Below, in pieces: positions 54,620-62,841 of a DNA stretch of 64,000 bases. Source of the stretch: Methylophaga sp. OBS4 (GTDB taxonomy: Bacteria; Pseudomonadota; Gammaproteobacteria; Nitrosococcales; Methylophagaceae); the NCBI RefSeq assembly GCF_026319305.1, contig NZ_JAPDMV010000003.1, positions 1 to 64,000 on the forward strand, written 5' to 3'. A program made the position numbers and the translations under genes. Under the pieces are notes generated by a model that worked only from the letters and a program-made list of their open reading frames with translations, searched no databases and was not told where the DNA came from. Each line of letters starts with the position of its first letter. Position 1 is the first letter of the stretch.

Positions 54620-55291
54620 TTGAAATTGAAGATCGAACATCCCTGGCGGCTAACGCCGGCTGAGGCGGTCGCGTTGCAGTATGAACTGAGCGGGCGTGTG
54701 GAGCGTTATGATCGTCTGCCTGAAATCTGCCGAGTGGCAGGGGTGGACGTCGGTTTTGAACAGGACGGGCGCATGACACGGGCGGCAGTGGCCGTGCTCA
54801 GCTTTCCCGATTTGCAATTAATGGAGACAGCCGTGGCCCGCTGTCCCTCTGAGTTTCCCTATATCCCGGGACTGTTGTCGTTTCGCGAACTCCCGGCTGT
54901 GCTGGCAGCGCTGGATAAAGTGAAAACTTTGCCTGATCTTATCCTGTGCGATGGACAGGGTATCGCGCATCCGCGCCGCTTCGGTATTGCCAGCCATCTC
55001 GGGGTCTTGCTGGATTTGCCTACCATCGGCGTTGGCAAGACCAGGCTCATCGGCCATTATGCTGAGCCGCCGGTTGAGAAAGGTAACTGGTCGCCGCTGA
55101 TTGATGGTAACGAGGTGATCGGCGCCGTGTTGCGGACTCGTACTGGTGTGAAACCGGTTTATGTATCCACCGGCCATCGAGTGAGTCTCCGGTCCGCTGT
55201 CGAGCTTACGCTGGGCTGTGTCGGCCGCTACCGATTGCCGGAAACGACTCGCCACGCGCACCGGCTGGCTTCGGTGGAGAAAAATGTATGA
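54620..55291 (+). CDS. nfi: endonuclease V (deoxyinosine 3' endonuclease)
   Basis: Endonuclease V nicks DNA near deoxyinosine. A TTG start at 54620 is supported by AAGGAG eight bases upstream. The motifs [13 protein letters not shown] (first catalytic Asp), [10 protein letters not shown] (substrate wedge), [14 protein letters not shown] (second Asp) and [10 protein letters not shown] are all present. The length is 223 residues. Its end overlaps the capA-like gene by four bases. Confidence 0.94.
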   Translation: MKLKIEHPWRLTPAEAVALQYELSGRVERYDRLPEICRVAGVDVGFEQDGRMTRAAVAVLSFPDLQLMETAVARCPSEFPYIPGLLSFRELPAVLAALDKVKTLPDLILCDGQGIAHPRRFGIASHLGVLLDLPTIGVGKTRLIGHYAEPPVEKGNWSPLIDGNEVIGAVLRTRTGVKPVYVSTGHRVSLRSAVELTLGCVGRYRLPETTRHAHRLASVEKNV

Positions 55292-56541
55292 ATACTGACT
55301 TCATATCATTGCTTAACCGCAGACGCTTTCTGGCCGCTATCACGAGCCTGCTGCTGGGCGCTCTGTCAGGGATCCGAACTGGCTTCGCCGGCGTCTTGAT
55401 GACGAAGGAGCATGCTGACATGAAGACACAACATCCTTCGCAGCGCATCACATTGTTTCTGTGTGGCGATGTCATGACCGGTCGCGGTATCGACCAGATC
55501 CTGCCGCAGCCATCGAAGCCTCAGTTATTCGAGCCTTATATGCGCTCGGCGCTGGGTTACGTACAACTCGCTGAGGAAGAGAACGGTCCTATTTCGAAAC
55601 CGGTGGATTTCTCCTATATTTGGGGCGATGCGCTGGACGCCTGGGAGCGGCTGCGTCCCGATCTGCGCATCATCAACCTGGAAACCTCAGTGACTACCAG
55701 CGAGGAAGCCCAGCCTGGCAAAGGCATCCATTATCGCATGCACCCGGACAATGTGCCTTGCCTGACTGCTGCCGGTATTGATTGTTGTGTACTCGCCAAC
55801 AACCACGTTTTGGACTGGGGCTATGCGGGCCTGGCAGAAACTTTGGATACGCTGCAGCAGGCAGGTATTGCCACTGCGGGGGCCGGACGCAACGCGGCCG
55901 AGGCTGCAGCGCCGGCGGTGCTGGAAGTAGAAGGCAAGGGAAGGGTGCTGGTATTTGCCTGGGGCATGCCGGGCAGTGGTGTTCCTGCAGAATGGGCGGC
56001 CGGGGAAAAACGGGCGGGGGTGAATTTTCTGCCTGATCTGTCGTTGGGCACGATCGCGGACATCGCGCAGCAGGTGCGGACGGTAAAACAAGCCGGTGAC
56101 CAGGTGGTTGCCTCCATTCACTGGGGCGGCAACTGGGGTTTTGCCGTCAGTAACGACTATCGCCGGTTCGCGCATAGCCTTATCGACGAAGCCGGGGTGG
56201 ATGTGGTGCATGGCCACTCGTCCCACCATGTCAGAGGCATCGAGGTCTATCACGACCGGCTCATTCTCTACGGTTGCGGCGACTTTCTCAACGACTATGA
56301 GGGCATCAGTGGCTACGATCAATACCGAGGCGATCTTGCGTTGATGTATTTCCCGGTGCTGGCACAGGGCAAGCTGGTCAGCCTTGCTATGACACCCACA
56401 CAGACCCGCCGTTTCCGGGTGGGTTATGCACCTGCGGAAGGTGTGCAGTGGCTGAAGGCAACACTTAATCGGGAAGGTGAACGTTTCGGCACGCAAGTGA
56501 CCTCTTCGGAAGGGTGCGAGTTGCAGTTGAGCCAGCGCTAG
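55288..56541 (+). CDS. CapA-family metallophosphatase-like protein (possible Tat substrate)
   Basis: This 417-residue CapA-fold protein is related to poly-gamma-glutamate synthesis protein CapA. The N-terminus has a twin-arginine-like signal ([11 protein letters not shown]) and hydrophobic core. Metal-site motifs are [39 protein letters not shown] and HGHSSHH. No CapB/C partners are nearby, so polyglutamate synthesis is unlikely; an envelope phosphatase role is possible. It is coupled to nfi. Confidence 0.85.
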   Translation: MNTDFISLLNRRRFLAAITSLLLGALSGIRTGFAGVLMTKEHADMKTQHPSQRITLFLCGDVMTGRGIDQILPQPSKPQLFEPYMRSALGYVQLAEEENGPISKPVDFSYIWGDALDAWERLRPDLRIINLETSVTTSEEAQPGKGIHYRMHPDNVPCLTAAGIDCCVLANNHVLDWGYAGLAETLDTLQQAGIATAGAGRNAAEAAAPAVLEVEGKGRVLVFAWGMPGSGVPAEWAAGEKRAGVNFLPDLSLGTIADIAQQVRTVKQAGDQVVASIHWGGNWGFAVSNDYRRFAHSLIDEAGVDVVHGHSSHHVRGIEVYHDRLILYGCGDFLNDYEGISGYDQYRGDLALMYFPVLAQGKLVSLAMTPTQTRRFRVGYAPAEGVQWLKATLNREGERFGTQVTSSEGCELQLSQR

Positions 56542-57533
56542 GGGGACCTGCCTTGCCGGAAGTGTGTCTGCAGTTCTTGCTGCAGCAGGGCTTTTTGTTC
56601 CCGGTAGATGGGGGAGTGGTGGAACGGTATCACTGTTTTTACCTTCGCCCGGTGCGCCAGCCAGCCGGCCTGGGCGGCGGTGAGATGACATTTGTCCCTG
56701 GCCCGTTCAGCCAGTTCCTGGGCAAATACCGCTTCGATGAACAGCTTGTCTGCATCCCTGGCCAGGTTTTCGATGCGCGCCGCATTGCTTTCATTGAACA
56801 GGACATCGGTAACGTAGGCCAACTTGAGTCCCGGAGTGAACCGCAGGCAGGATTTGAGCTCGCCCAGGGTGAAGATCCGGCCTTCCGGCCCCGCGATAGG
56901 GCTGTCGGCGGGGCGGTCTTCAAGGATTGCCCGTTTGAGTTTTTGTAACCAGGGGCCTGCAGCAAGACCCAGCTCGGCGAGACGGTTTTTCAACACGTTG
57001 ACATGCTGCTTTTCCTCCAGGGCGAAAGCCAGGCAGGGGATGCCGTGATCAAGAATGGCACAGCGCACGCGGAAGTCCATTTCATTGTGCAGGATGTTGT
57101 CATTGATGATGGCTTCTGTTTCTGCCTCGCGCTGAAAGGCATTCTGTAAGCGAAACACCGCCTGCCGGGCATGGCCATCCTCCGCCAGTTCCATTACGGT
57201 CAAGACAAAATCGCTTTCATAGCGGTGGACCAGGTTCCAGGTGTAGGCCGAGAGTTTGCCTTCCACTTGGTCCAGAAACCCCGGCGGGCCGTACAGCCGG
57301 ACATCACGCTCACGGCCCAGACGGATACGCAGCAACCAGTCGAAGCCCATGAAATGGTCCATATGGCAGTGCGAGACGAAGATGTCGGAGATGCGCAGCA
57401 GCTTGCGTGGAGGCAGAGCACGGATATCGCCCAGATCGAACAGCAGGGCGCGGCGTTCGAACAGGAAATCGATATACAGTCCCGGATCACCGAAAGGATC
57501 GTTGACCAGAAAGGGGTGAAATGAAGGGCGCAT
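56538..57533 (-). CDS. MBL-fold ribonuclease Z-like hydrolase
   Basis: This 331-residue metallo-beta-lactamase protein has the metal motif SHCHMDHFMGF, later CAILDHGIPCLAF, LAYVTDVLF and the terminal VIPFHHSPIY. The long spacing and DHGIPC match the RNase Z/ElaC branch that trims tRNA 3' ends, although the exosite is not clear. It converges on capA with a four-base overlap and directly abuts the NUDIX gene stop. Confidence 0.78.
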   Translation of the reverse strand: MRPSFHPFLVNDPFGDPGLYIDFLFERRALLFDLGDIRALPPRKLLRISDIFVSHCHMDHFMGFDWLLRIRLGRERDVRLYGPPGFLDQVEGKLSAYTWNLVHRYESDFVLTVMELAEDGHARQAVFRLQNAFQREAETEAIINDNILHNEMDFRVRCAILDHGIPCLAFALEEKQHVNVLKNRLAELGLAAGPWLQKLKRAILEDRPADSPIAGPEGRIFTLGELKSCLRFTPGLKLAYVTDVLFNESNAARIENLARDADKLFIEAVFAQELAERARDKCHLTAAQAGWLAHRAKVKTVIPFHHSPIYREQKALLQQELQTHFRQGRSP

Positions 57534-58046
57534 TTATGACTCCAACTGCTGCCTTGCCCAGGCGAGTACTGGTTGCAGCCGTGGCGGCAGCAGTTTTGTT
57601 GCCTGGCTGAAACGTACCCAGCGCCATTCGTGGTGTTCCGGACGTCCGAGTTGTGGGGACACCGGGAGGATGATGTTCCTGGCGGCGGTCTCTGCCAGAT
57701 AGTAACGCGCCACTTTCCTGCCTCCGGAACCCGTGTAGGGAACCGTTTCGCAATAGTCTTGGCCCCAGTGGAAGGCGAGATCGGTGATCCCCGTCTCTTC
57801 TTCCGTTTCACGCAGAGCGGTTGTCAGCGGCGTCTCCCCCGGTTCTCTCGTGCCTTTGGGAAAATCCCAGTTGCGGTAGGCGCGCAATACCAGCAGTCGC
57901 CAGCCTGACTTTTCCCGGCGCACCACCACCACGCCGGCGGAGAAACCGGTGACAGGGCGACGAGAACGGGGACGGCGACCACTGGTCATGATTGGGTACC
58001 AATAGGAGCGCATTGCCTTTGCAACTGCGAAGGCCGGATACAACAT
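57534..58046 (-). CDS. NUDIX hydrolase
   Basis: The Nudix box G-x5-E-x7-REUxEExGU is complete in GTREPGETPLTTALRETEEETG. The Arg/Gly-rich N-terminus and WDFPKG strand suggest a diadenosine-tetraphosphate-like or housecleaning enzyme. Start choice is uncertain: an internal ATG at 57989 would give a 152-residue protein beginning MTSGRRPRSRR. It is directly adjacent to the RNase Z-like gene, so probably cotranscribed. Confidence 0.85.
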   Translation of the reverse strand: MLYPAFAVAKAMRSYWYPIMTSGRRPRSRRPVTGFSAGVVVVRREKSGWRLLVLRAYRNWDFPKGTREPGETPLTTALRETEEETGITDLAFHWGQDYCETVPYTGSGGRKVARYYLAETAARNIILPVSPQLGRPEHHEWRWVRFSQATKLLPPRLQPVLAWARQQLES

Positions 58047-58244
58047 GGTCTGACATCATGCATAGACATGTCCTCCAGTTCGTAGATTGGCCGAAGGGGG
58101 TTAATACCCAGAATATCAGCATCTGTACCTACGATGGTAGGGGCAAGCCGAACGCGCCGGGTTGCGTTAATATGAACTCTAATCCATGCATTAAAAGCTG
58201 ATATTTTTAATGTGAACGCGATGCGTAACGGCAAAGAACAGACA

Positions 58245-59009
58245 ATGAAGCTGCAATTACTATCAGATTTACATATGGAGATGTCGGACTGCTTTTCCAT
58301 AGAAGAAAATCAGTCTGATGTAATTATTCTGGCGGGTGACATCAATGTCGGCACCCAGGGACTGAAATGGGCTATTGAAGAAGCTGAAGCCCATCAGAAA
58401 CATGTTGTCTATGTTGCAGGCAATCACGAATTTTATAAACAAGAATACTGGACTGTAATCGCTGAGTTGCGTGCTTTTGCCGAAACGCATCCGCTCGTTC
58501 ATTTTTTGGAGTGCGATGAGGTCATTATCAATGGCGTGCGATTTTTGGGAACGACGCTGTGGACAGATTACAGGTCTACAGGCAAAGCTGATCAAGCCTA
58601 CAACATGAAGATATTACAGCAGGCGCTCAACGATCACTTCCTTATCAAATTCGGCGAAGAACTGTTTAAGCCAGAGCACGCCTTGGCTTTGCATGGCAAG
58701 GCGGTCGCATGGCTGGAACAAAAGCTTGATGAACCTTTCGGCGGCCGTACTGTTGTGATCACCCACCATGGTCCAAGCCTGAAGTGCGAGCATCCACAGT
58801 TCGGCAACAACACCATAGGCAGCGGGTTTATTTCCGACTTGGATCACTTGGTTAAGAAAGCCGATATCTGGTGCTATGGCCATACGCACTGCTGTGTGGA
58901 TACAACGGTAGGCAAATGCCGGCTGCTGAGCAACCAGAAAGGTTATCCGGGAGAGGTTTTGCCGGGGCTTCCCTTTCAACCAGGGTTGCTTATTGACGTG
59001 CAGGATTGA
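58245..59009 (+). CDS. calcineurin-like metallophosphoesterase
   Basis: All five metal motifs are visible: LSDLHMEM, LAGDINVG, AGNHEFY, ITHHGPS and YGHTH. The 254-residue protein is soluble. The start at 58245 places LLSDLH five residues in, as usual; a GTG at 58212 lacks a ribosome site. The substrate (nucleotide or protein phosphate) cannot be told. It is monocistronic and divergent from the NUDIX gene. Confidence 0.85.
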   Translation: MKLQLLSDLHMEMSDCFSIEENQSDVIILAGDINVGTQGLKWAIEEAEAHQKHVVYVAGNHEFYKQEYWTVIAELRAFAETHPLVHFLECDEVIINGVRFLGTTLWTDYRSTGKADQAYNMKILQQALNDHFLIKFGEELFKPEHALALHGKAVAWLEQKLDEPFGGRTVVITHHGPSLKCEHPQFGNNTIGSGFISDLDHLVKKADIWCYGHTHCCVDTTVGKCRLLSNQKGYPGEVLPGLPFQPGLLIDVQD

Positions 59010-59178
59010 AGTCGAGATCGTTGCGGTTATAGAAAAATGCGTTATAGACGTGAAATCGTTTCAGCCGGGTCATCATGGAGACGAAGCTATTTTTTTGTGA
59101 TGTATGGATGAACAGGATTAAGGCGAGCCACAGGCACCGTGTTGATGGTTCATGTGAGATGCCTTCAAGCAGTCCCAA
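58990..59178 (-). CDS. possible small membrane protein downstream of the 51-residue gene
   Basis: The frame from a TTG at 59178 reads on with a hydrophobic segment (CLWLALILFIH) and a charged tail (MTRLKRFHVYNAFFYNRNDLDFNP). It is in the same frame as the 51-residue gene and separated from it by its single TAA, so the two could once have been one gene or be read through. It overlaps the metallophosphoesterase 3' end by 20 bases. Weak evidence. Confidence 0.3.
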   Translation of the reverse strand: MGLLEGISHEPSTRCLWLALILFIHTSQKNSFVSMMTRLKRFHVYNAFFYNRNDLDFNPARQ

Positions 59179-59193
59179 AATAAGCTGATTGTG

Positions 59194-59349
59194 TTAAATC
59201 CACTGACGGGCTCTCATGATAAGACAAGCGGCGAGACCGAACGAGATGCCTGAGATAAAGGCGAACGGACTGTCTATGACCATCGGCACAGAAAACCCTG
59301 AAGCTAGATAGAAAAAAGGCATTATGTTGTAGATAGGGGTGGGCAGCAT
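59194..59349 (-). CDS. 51-residue two-segment membrane protein
   Basis: A strong ribosome site (GGAGG seven bases upstream) precedes this short gene. The sequence begins LPTPIYNIMPFFYL and contains two hydrophobic stretches separated by DSPFAFISG, ending with basic residues. I recall similar short conserved gammaproteobacterial proteins of this layout without known function. A long structured leader lies upstream. Confidence 0.65.
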   Translation of the reverse strand: MLPTPIYNIMPFFYLASGFSVPMVIDSPFAFISGISFGLAACLIMRARQWI

Positions 59350-59574
59350 TACATAACCTCCATGTTAAGTTGTGACTCCATAAACAGTTCAAATCATATA
59401 TGGATTATCATCCAACAGGCAACCCCAGTGATTTATTACTGAGTCCCGGTAGAGACCCCGTGTTACATACAGCGCTGAAGGCATCCCTGTCGGCGGCGTT
59501 TCACCGGGATAGTTGAGTCACTGAAAAGAAAATAGTTTTCCAGTATTGTCGGGGCTCTGGCTTTTCAAAATTAT
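59350..59574 (-). other. leader region with paired segments upstream of the 51-residue gene
   Basis: No ORF is convincing here. The minus strand shows several short complementary pairs (ATCCC with GGGAT around 59480-59512, CCCGGTAGAGACC nearby). It may be a structured 5' untranslated region. I compared it mentally with TPP, c-di-GMP, cobalamin, fluoride, SAH and guanidine riboswitch cores and saw no match. Confidence 0.25.
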
Positions 59575-59611
59575 AAAAAAAGCGCCGGCAGTTTAATTGC
59601 CGGCGCTTTTG
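59575..59611. terminator. bidirectional terminator after dbpA
   Basis: AGCGCCGGCA pairs with TGCCGGCGCT (59581-59590 with 59598-59607), flanked by an A-run on the left and T-run on the right. It lies 35 bases beyond the dbpA stop on the minus strand. Confidence 0.85.
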
Positions 59612-59645
59612 GTTTTGACAGTTTTTTTATGATGAATGGTTTTTG

Positions 59646-61028
59646 TTAACCAATCCCGCGGGCACGAATAGTTCGCCCTTTTATCTTGCCCTGTGCCAGA
59701 TGATTCATGGCCTGTCTGAACGCATCCCGTTCAACTGCCACATAACTGGACATATCAAAAATATTGATTTTGCCGACCTGAGAACCCGCCAGACTAGCAT
59801 CGCCTGTCAAAGCGCCGAGAATATCGCCCGGACGCATTTTATTTTTTCTGCCGGCATCGATCTGGATGGTGACCATCGTAGCCTGTAATGAAAAAGCAGG
59901 GTCGCGATCCAGTGACTCCAGCACATCACAACGGCATGGCTGGTTCAGATACTTTTCAATAGCAAGGATCCGCTGCGTTTCCGAGGGGGTGACAATACTC
60001 ATGGCCATGCCTGTTTCACCAGCCCGGCCGGTGCGGCCGATCCGGTGCACATACACCTCGGGGTCACGGGGCAATTCGTAGTTGATTACCATCTGTAATG
60101 ATTTGATATCGAGACCGCGCGCCGCCACGTCAGTGGCGACCAGTACCGCGCAGCTGTTATTGGCAAACCGTACCAGCACCTGATCCCGTTCACGCTGATC
60201 CAGATCGCCATGAATTGCCAGCGCCTCGATCCGGTGTTGTTGCAGCAGGGCTGCCACTTCATCACATTGCTTCTTGGTGTGGCAGAATACCACCGCAGTC
60301 TGTGGCTGATAATGCTCGAACAAGGCGAGTAATGTCGTATCCCGTTCGTGTTTTTTGACTTCATAAAACAGCTGTTCAATCACTTCCGGCTTGTGCTCCG
60401 ACTCGACGGTGACCGATGCCGGGTTACGCTGAATAGAGCGACTCATCTGTCCGATTGTGTCGGGGTAAGTAGCTGAAAACAGCAAGGTCTGACGCGATTT
60501 CGGCGTCTGCTCGATAATAGCCTGCATCACATCGGCAAAGCCCATATCCAGCATTCGATCTGCTTCGTCCAGCACCAGGGTTTTCAACCCATCCAGTTTC
60601 AGGGTATTTTTGCGTAAATGATCCTGGACACGCCCCGGTGTGCCGACCACGATATGCGCACCGTGTTCCAGCGAACCCACTTGGGGTCCGAATGGTTTAC
60701 CGCCGCATAACAAAACCAGTTTGATATTAGGCATGAAACTCGCCAGTTTGCGGATCTCCTTGCCCACCTGATCGGCTAGTTCACGGGTCGGGCACAACAC
60801 CAGCGCCTGCACGCCGAAAAAGCGCGGATTAATCGCATTTAACAGCCCTATGCCGAAGGCGGCTGTTTTGCCGCTGCCTGTCTTGGCACGGACAATCAAG
60901 TCACGACCTTGCAAAATCAGCGGCAGGCTTTGTGCCTGCACCGGCGTCATGGTTTTATAGCCCAGTGAGTCCAGTGCATCGATCTGTGGTTTGGAGATAG
61001 GGAGTGAATTAAAATTGTCGCTGGACAT
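59646..61028 (-). CDS. dbpA: ATP-dependent RNA helicase DbpA
   Basis: DbpA is a DEAD-box helicase acting on 23S rRNA hairpin 92 during 50S assembly. The P-loop AKTGSGKT is at 48-55, followed by PTRELADQV, VGTPGRVQ, DEADRML, SAT and HRIGRTGRAG. The C-terminal 75 residues form the RNA-recognition domain that gives DbpA its specificity (MRPGDILGALTGD, IFDMSSYVAV). The length is 460 residues. It is monocistronic. Confidence 0.95.
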   Translation of the reverse strand: MSSDNFNSLPISKPQIDALDSLGYKTMTPVQAQSLPLILQGRDLIVRAKTGSGKTAAFGIGLLNAINPRFFGVQALVLCPTRELADQVGKEIRKLASFMPNIKLVLLCGGKPFGPQVGSLEHGAHIVVGTPGRVQDHLRKNTLKLDGLKTLVLDEADRMLDMGFADVMQAIIEQTPKSRQTLLFSATYPDTIGQMSRSIQRNPASVTVESEHKPEVIEQLFYEVKKHERDTTLLALFEHYQPQTAVVFCHTKKQCDEVAALLQQHRIEALAIHGDLDQRERDQVLVRFANNSCAVLVATDVAARGLDIKSLQMVINYELPRDPEVYVHRIGRTGRAGETGMAMSIVTPSETQRILAIEKYLNQPCRCDVLESLDRDPAFSLQATMVTIQIDAGRKNKMRPGDILGALTGDASLAGSQVGKINIFDMSSYVAVERDAFRQAMNHLAQGKIKGRTIRARGIG

Positions 61029-61126
61029 GGCAGGGAATACTCGGGGAAATTAGCAGTTTAAAGTACAGGGAGGCTGAGACGACGTGATGAAAGAGAAGCC
61101 ACCAATTTGTGCGTCTGTAACAGGAA

Positions 61127-61160
61127 CAAAAAAGCCCTGAAAATTGCTCTTCAGGGCTTT
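61127..61160 (-). terminator. terminator of the tRNA-Asn gene
   Basis: AGCCCTGA (61133-61140) pairs with TCAGGGCT (61151-61158). On the minus strand a T-run follows, about 16 bases after the tRNA 3' end. Confidence 0.8.
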
Positions 61161-61173
61161 CCGGAATCTTGTT

Positions 61174-61249
61174 TGGCTCCCCGAGCTGGACTCGAACCAG
61201 CGACCCAATGATTAACAGTCATTTGCTCTACCAACTGAGCTATCGGGGA
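61174..61249 (-). tRNA. tRNA-Asn (anticodon GTT)
   Basis: The minus strand folds into a complete cloverleaf: acceptor TCCCCGA/TCGGGGA, D-arm with AGCTCAGTTGGTAGAGC, anticodon loop CTGTTAA (GTT at 61216-61214) and TpsiC arm with GGTTCGAGTCC. The CCA end is encoded. A terminator follows. Confidence 0.97.
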
Positions 61250-61312
61250 ACAGAAAGATGGCTATGATAGAGACTTGAACCTGACAGGTCAAGCCTCATT
61301 CATAATAATTTT

Positions 61313-62497
61313 TCAGCTGATAAACTCGGCGATACGCAACAATGCTGCTTTCAGATTTTCTTCGCTGGTAGCAATCGACAACCGTACATGATTCTTCAAG
61401 CCAAATGCCGTTCCGGGTACAACCGCTACACCTTTTTCGACCAGTAAAGCTTCGGCAAAATCCAGATCATCTTTCAGCTCGGGTTTACGCGCCAACACAC
61501 CGCTGATATTCGGGAATACGTAGAAGGTGCCATCGGTTTCCAGAGACTCGATACCGTCCATTGCGTTCAATTCTGCCACTACAAAATCATGGCGTTTTTT
61601 GAACTCGACCAGCATGGTCTGAATACAGGATTGGTCGCCGTTTAAAGCCTCAACAGAAGCGGCCTGAGAAATCGAGGTCGGGTTGGAGGTGCTTTGTGAT
61701 TGAATCTTTTTCATTGATGCAATCAGATCGGCAGGCCCGCCCGCATAACCGATACGCCAGCCGGTCATGGAATAAGCTTTGGATACACCGTTCATCACCA
61801 CGGTTCGGTCGTAGAGATCAGGGCAGGCCATCACAATATTGCAGAATGGTTCATTAGCCCAGTAGATATGTTCGTACATATCGTCGGTGGCAATCAGCAC
61901 GTCCGGGTATTTACGCAAAACGTCGCCCAAAGCTTCCAGTTCAGCGCGGCTGTAGGCCATACCGGTCGGGTTGGAAGGGCTGTTGATGACAAACAGACGG
62001 GTTTTGTCGGTGATCGCAGCTTCCAGCTGTTCTGGGGTGATTTTGAACTGACTGTCCTGACCGGCTGTGACAATGACGGGCTTACCTTCGGCAAGCAGTG
62101 TCATATCCGGGTATGATACCCAGTACGGTGCAGGAATAATGACTTCATCACCTTGCTGTAACAGGGCCTGTGCCAGATTAAAAAAGCTCTGTTTACCCCC
62201 AACGGATACCAGAATTTGATTGGCTTCATAGTTGAGGCCGTTATCACGCGCGAACTTTTTAATGATGGCTTGTTTCAAATCAGCGGTGCCGTCAACTGCA
62301 GTATATTTGGTAAAACCGCTGTTGATTGCTTCGATGGCAGCCTGTTTAATGTGCTCTGGTGTATCGAAATCGGGTTCGCCCGCACCCAGACCAATAACAT
62401 CTTTACCCTCGGCTCTTAAAGCCGCTGCCCGGGCAGTGATTGCTAATGTAGGTGATGGTTTGATGTTTTGAACGCGTTGGGAGAGCTTGATAGTCAA
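61313..62497 (-). CDS. aspartate aminotransferase (class I, PLP)
   Basis: It interconverts aspartate/2-oxoglutarate and oxaloacetate/glutamate. It is of the type with N-terminus LSQRVQNIKPSPT and GAGEPDFDTP, i.e. the AAT-Ib group. The PLP Lys is in NGVSKAYSMTGWRIGY and the substrate Arg in HVRLSIA. The start is set at a TTG (62497), because AAGGA lies eight bases upstream. The longer frame extends into the repeat element and has no family similarity. The length is 394 residues. Confidence 0.9.
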   Translation of the reverse strand: MTIKLSQRVQNIKPSPTLAITARAAALRAEGKDVIGLGAGEPDFDTPEHIKQAAIEAINSGFTKYTAVDGTADLKQAIIKKFARDNGLNYEANQILVSVGGKQSFFNLAQALLQQGDEVIIPAPYWVSYPDMTLLAEGKPVIVTAGQDSQFKITPEQLEAAITDKTRLFVINSPSNPTGMAYSRAELEALGDVLRKYPDVLIATDDMYEHIYWANEPFCNIVMACPDLYDRTVVMNGVSKAYSMTGWRIGYAGGPADLIASMKKIQSQSTSNPTSISQAASVEALNGDQSCIQTMLVEFKKRHDFVVAELNAMDGIESLETDGTFYVFPNISGVLARKPELKDDLDFAEALLVEKGVAVVPGTAFGLKNHVRLSIATSEENLKAALLRIAEFIS

Positions 62498-62545
62498 AAT
62501 CTTTCCTTCATGAAACACAATAATTGATAAAGAAGTCAGTAATAT

Positions 62546-62812
62546 ATACTGAAATAACCTGGAAATGCACGTATCAGAATTCATGTAAACAGTCAGAACA
62601 AGGCGCAGCCTGCAGCCGAATGGTCATTCCCTTTGCAAAGGCTGTAACGCAGTACTGGCTGTTTACATGAACTCCCGCAGGGCGGGACGATAAGCTGCTT
62701 TCTTCTTCGCATAACATTTTGAAAGAGAGTAGCTATTCCTGCAATGTTCTGACAAAGAAGAAAGCAGCTTCTTGTCTCGCTGATATCGCGCATTTCCAGG
62801 TTATTTCGGTAT
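62546..62812. repeat. terminal-inverted-repeat element, copy 2 (enlarged)
   Basis: Termini (beginning ATACTGAAATAACCTGG on the left) are complementary over about 23 bases with one mismatch, and match copy 1 at 31324-31410. The inner block CCGCAGGGCGG, ACGATAAGCTG and CTGATATCG is also shared. Two additional inverted repeats are nested inside: TTCATGTAAACAG/CTGTTTACATGAA and AAGCTGCTTTCTTCTT/AAGAAGAAAGCAGCTT. They appear to be insertions that enlarged the original 87-bp unit to about 267 bp. It lies 30 bases upstream of uvrB. Confidence 0.75.
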
Positions 62813-62841
62813 GTGCCAAACCTAATCGATGCTAAAGATGT

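Noticed and set aside
55687-56691. Long open frame (334 codons) antisense to the capA-like gene
   Set aside because: It lies opposite a gene with complete family motifs in a G+C-rich block, where antisense frames stay open by chance. It has no recognisable motif and an unnatural residue composition.
62498-62584. N-terminal extension of the aspartate aminotransferase
   Set aside because: The extension runs into the repeat element and has no similarity to the family; a TTG with a good ribosome site at 62497 explains the start.
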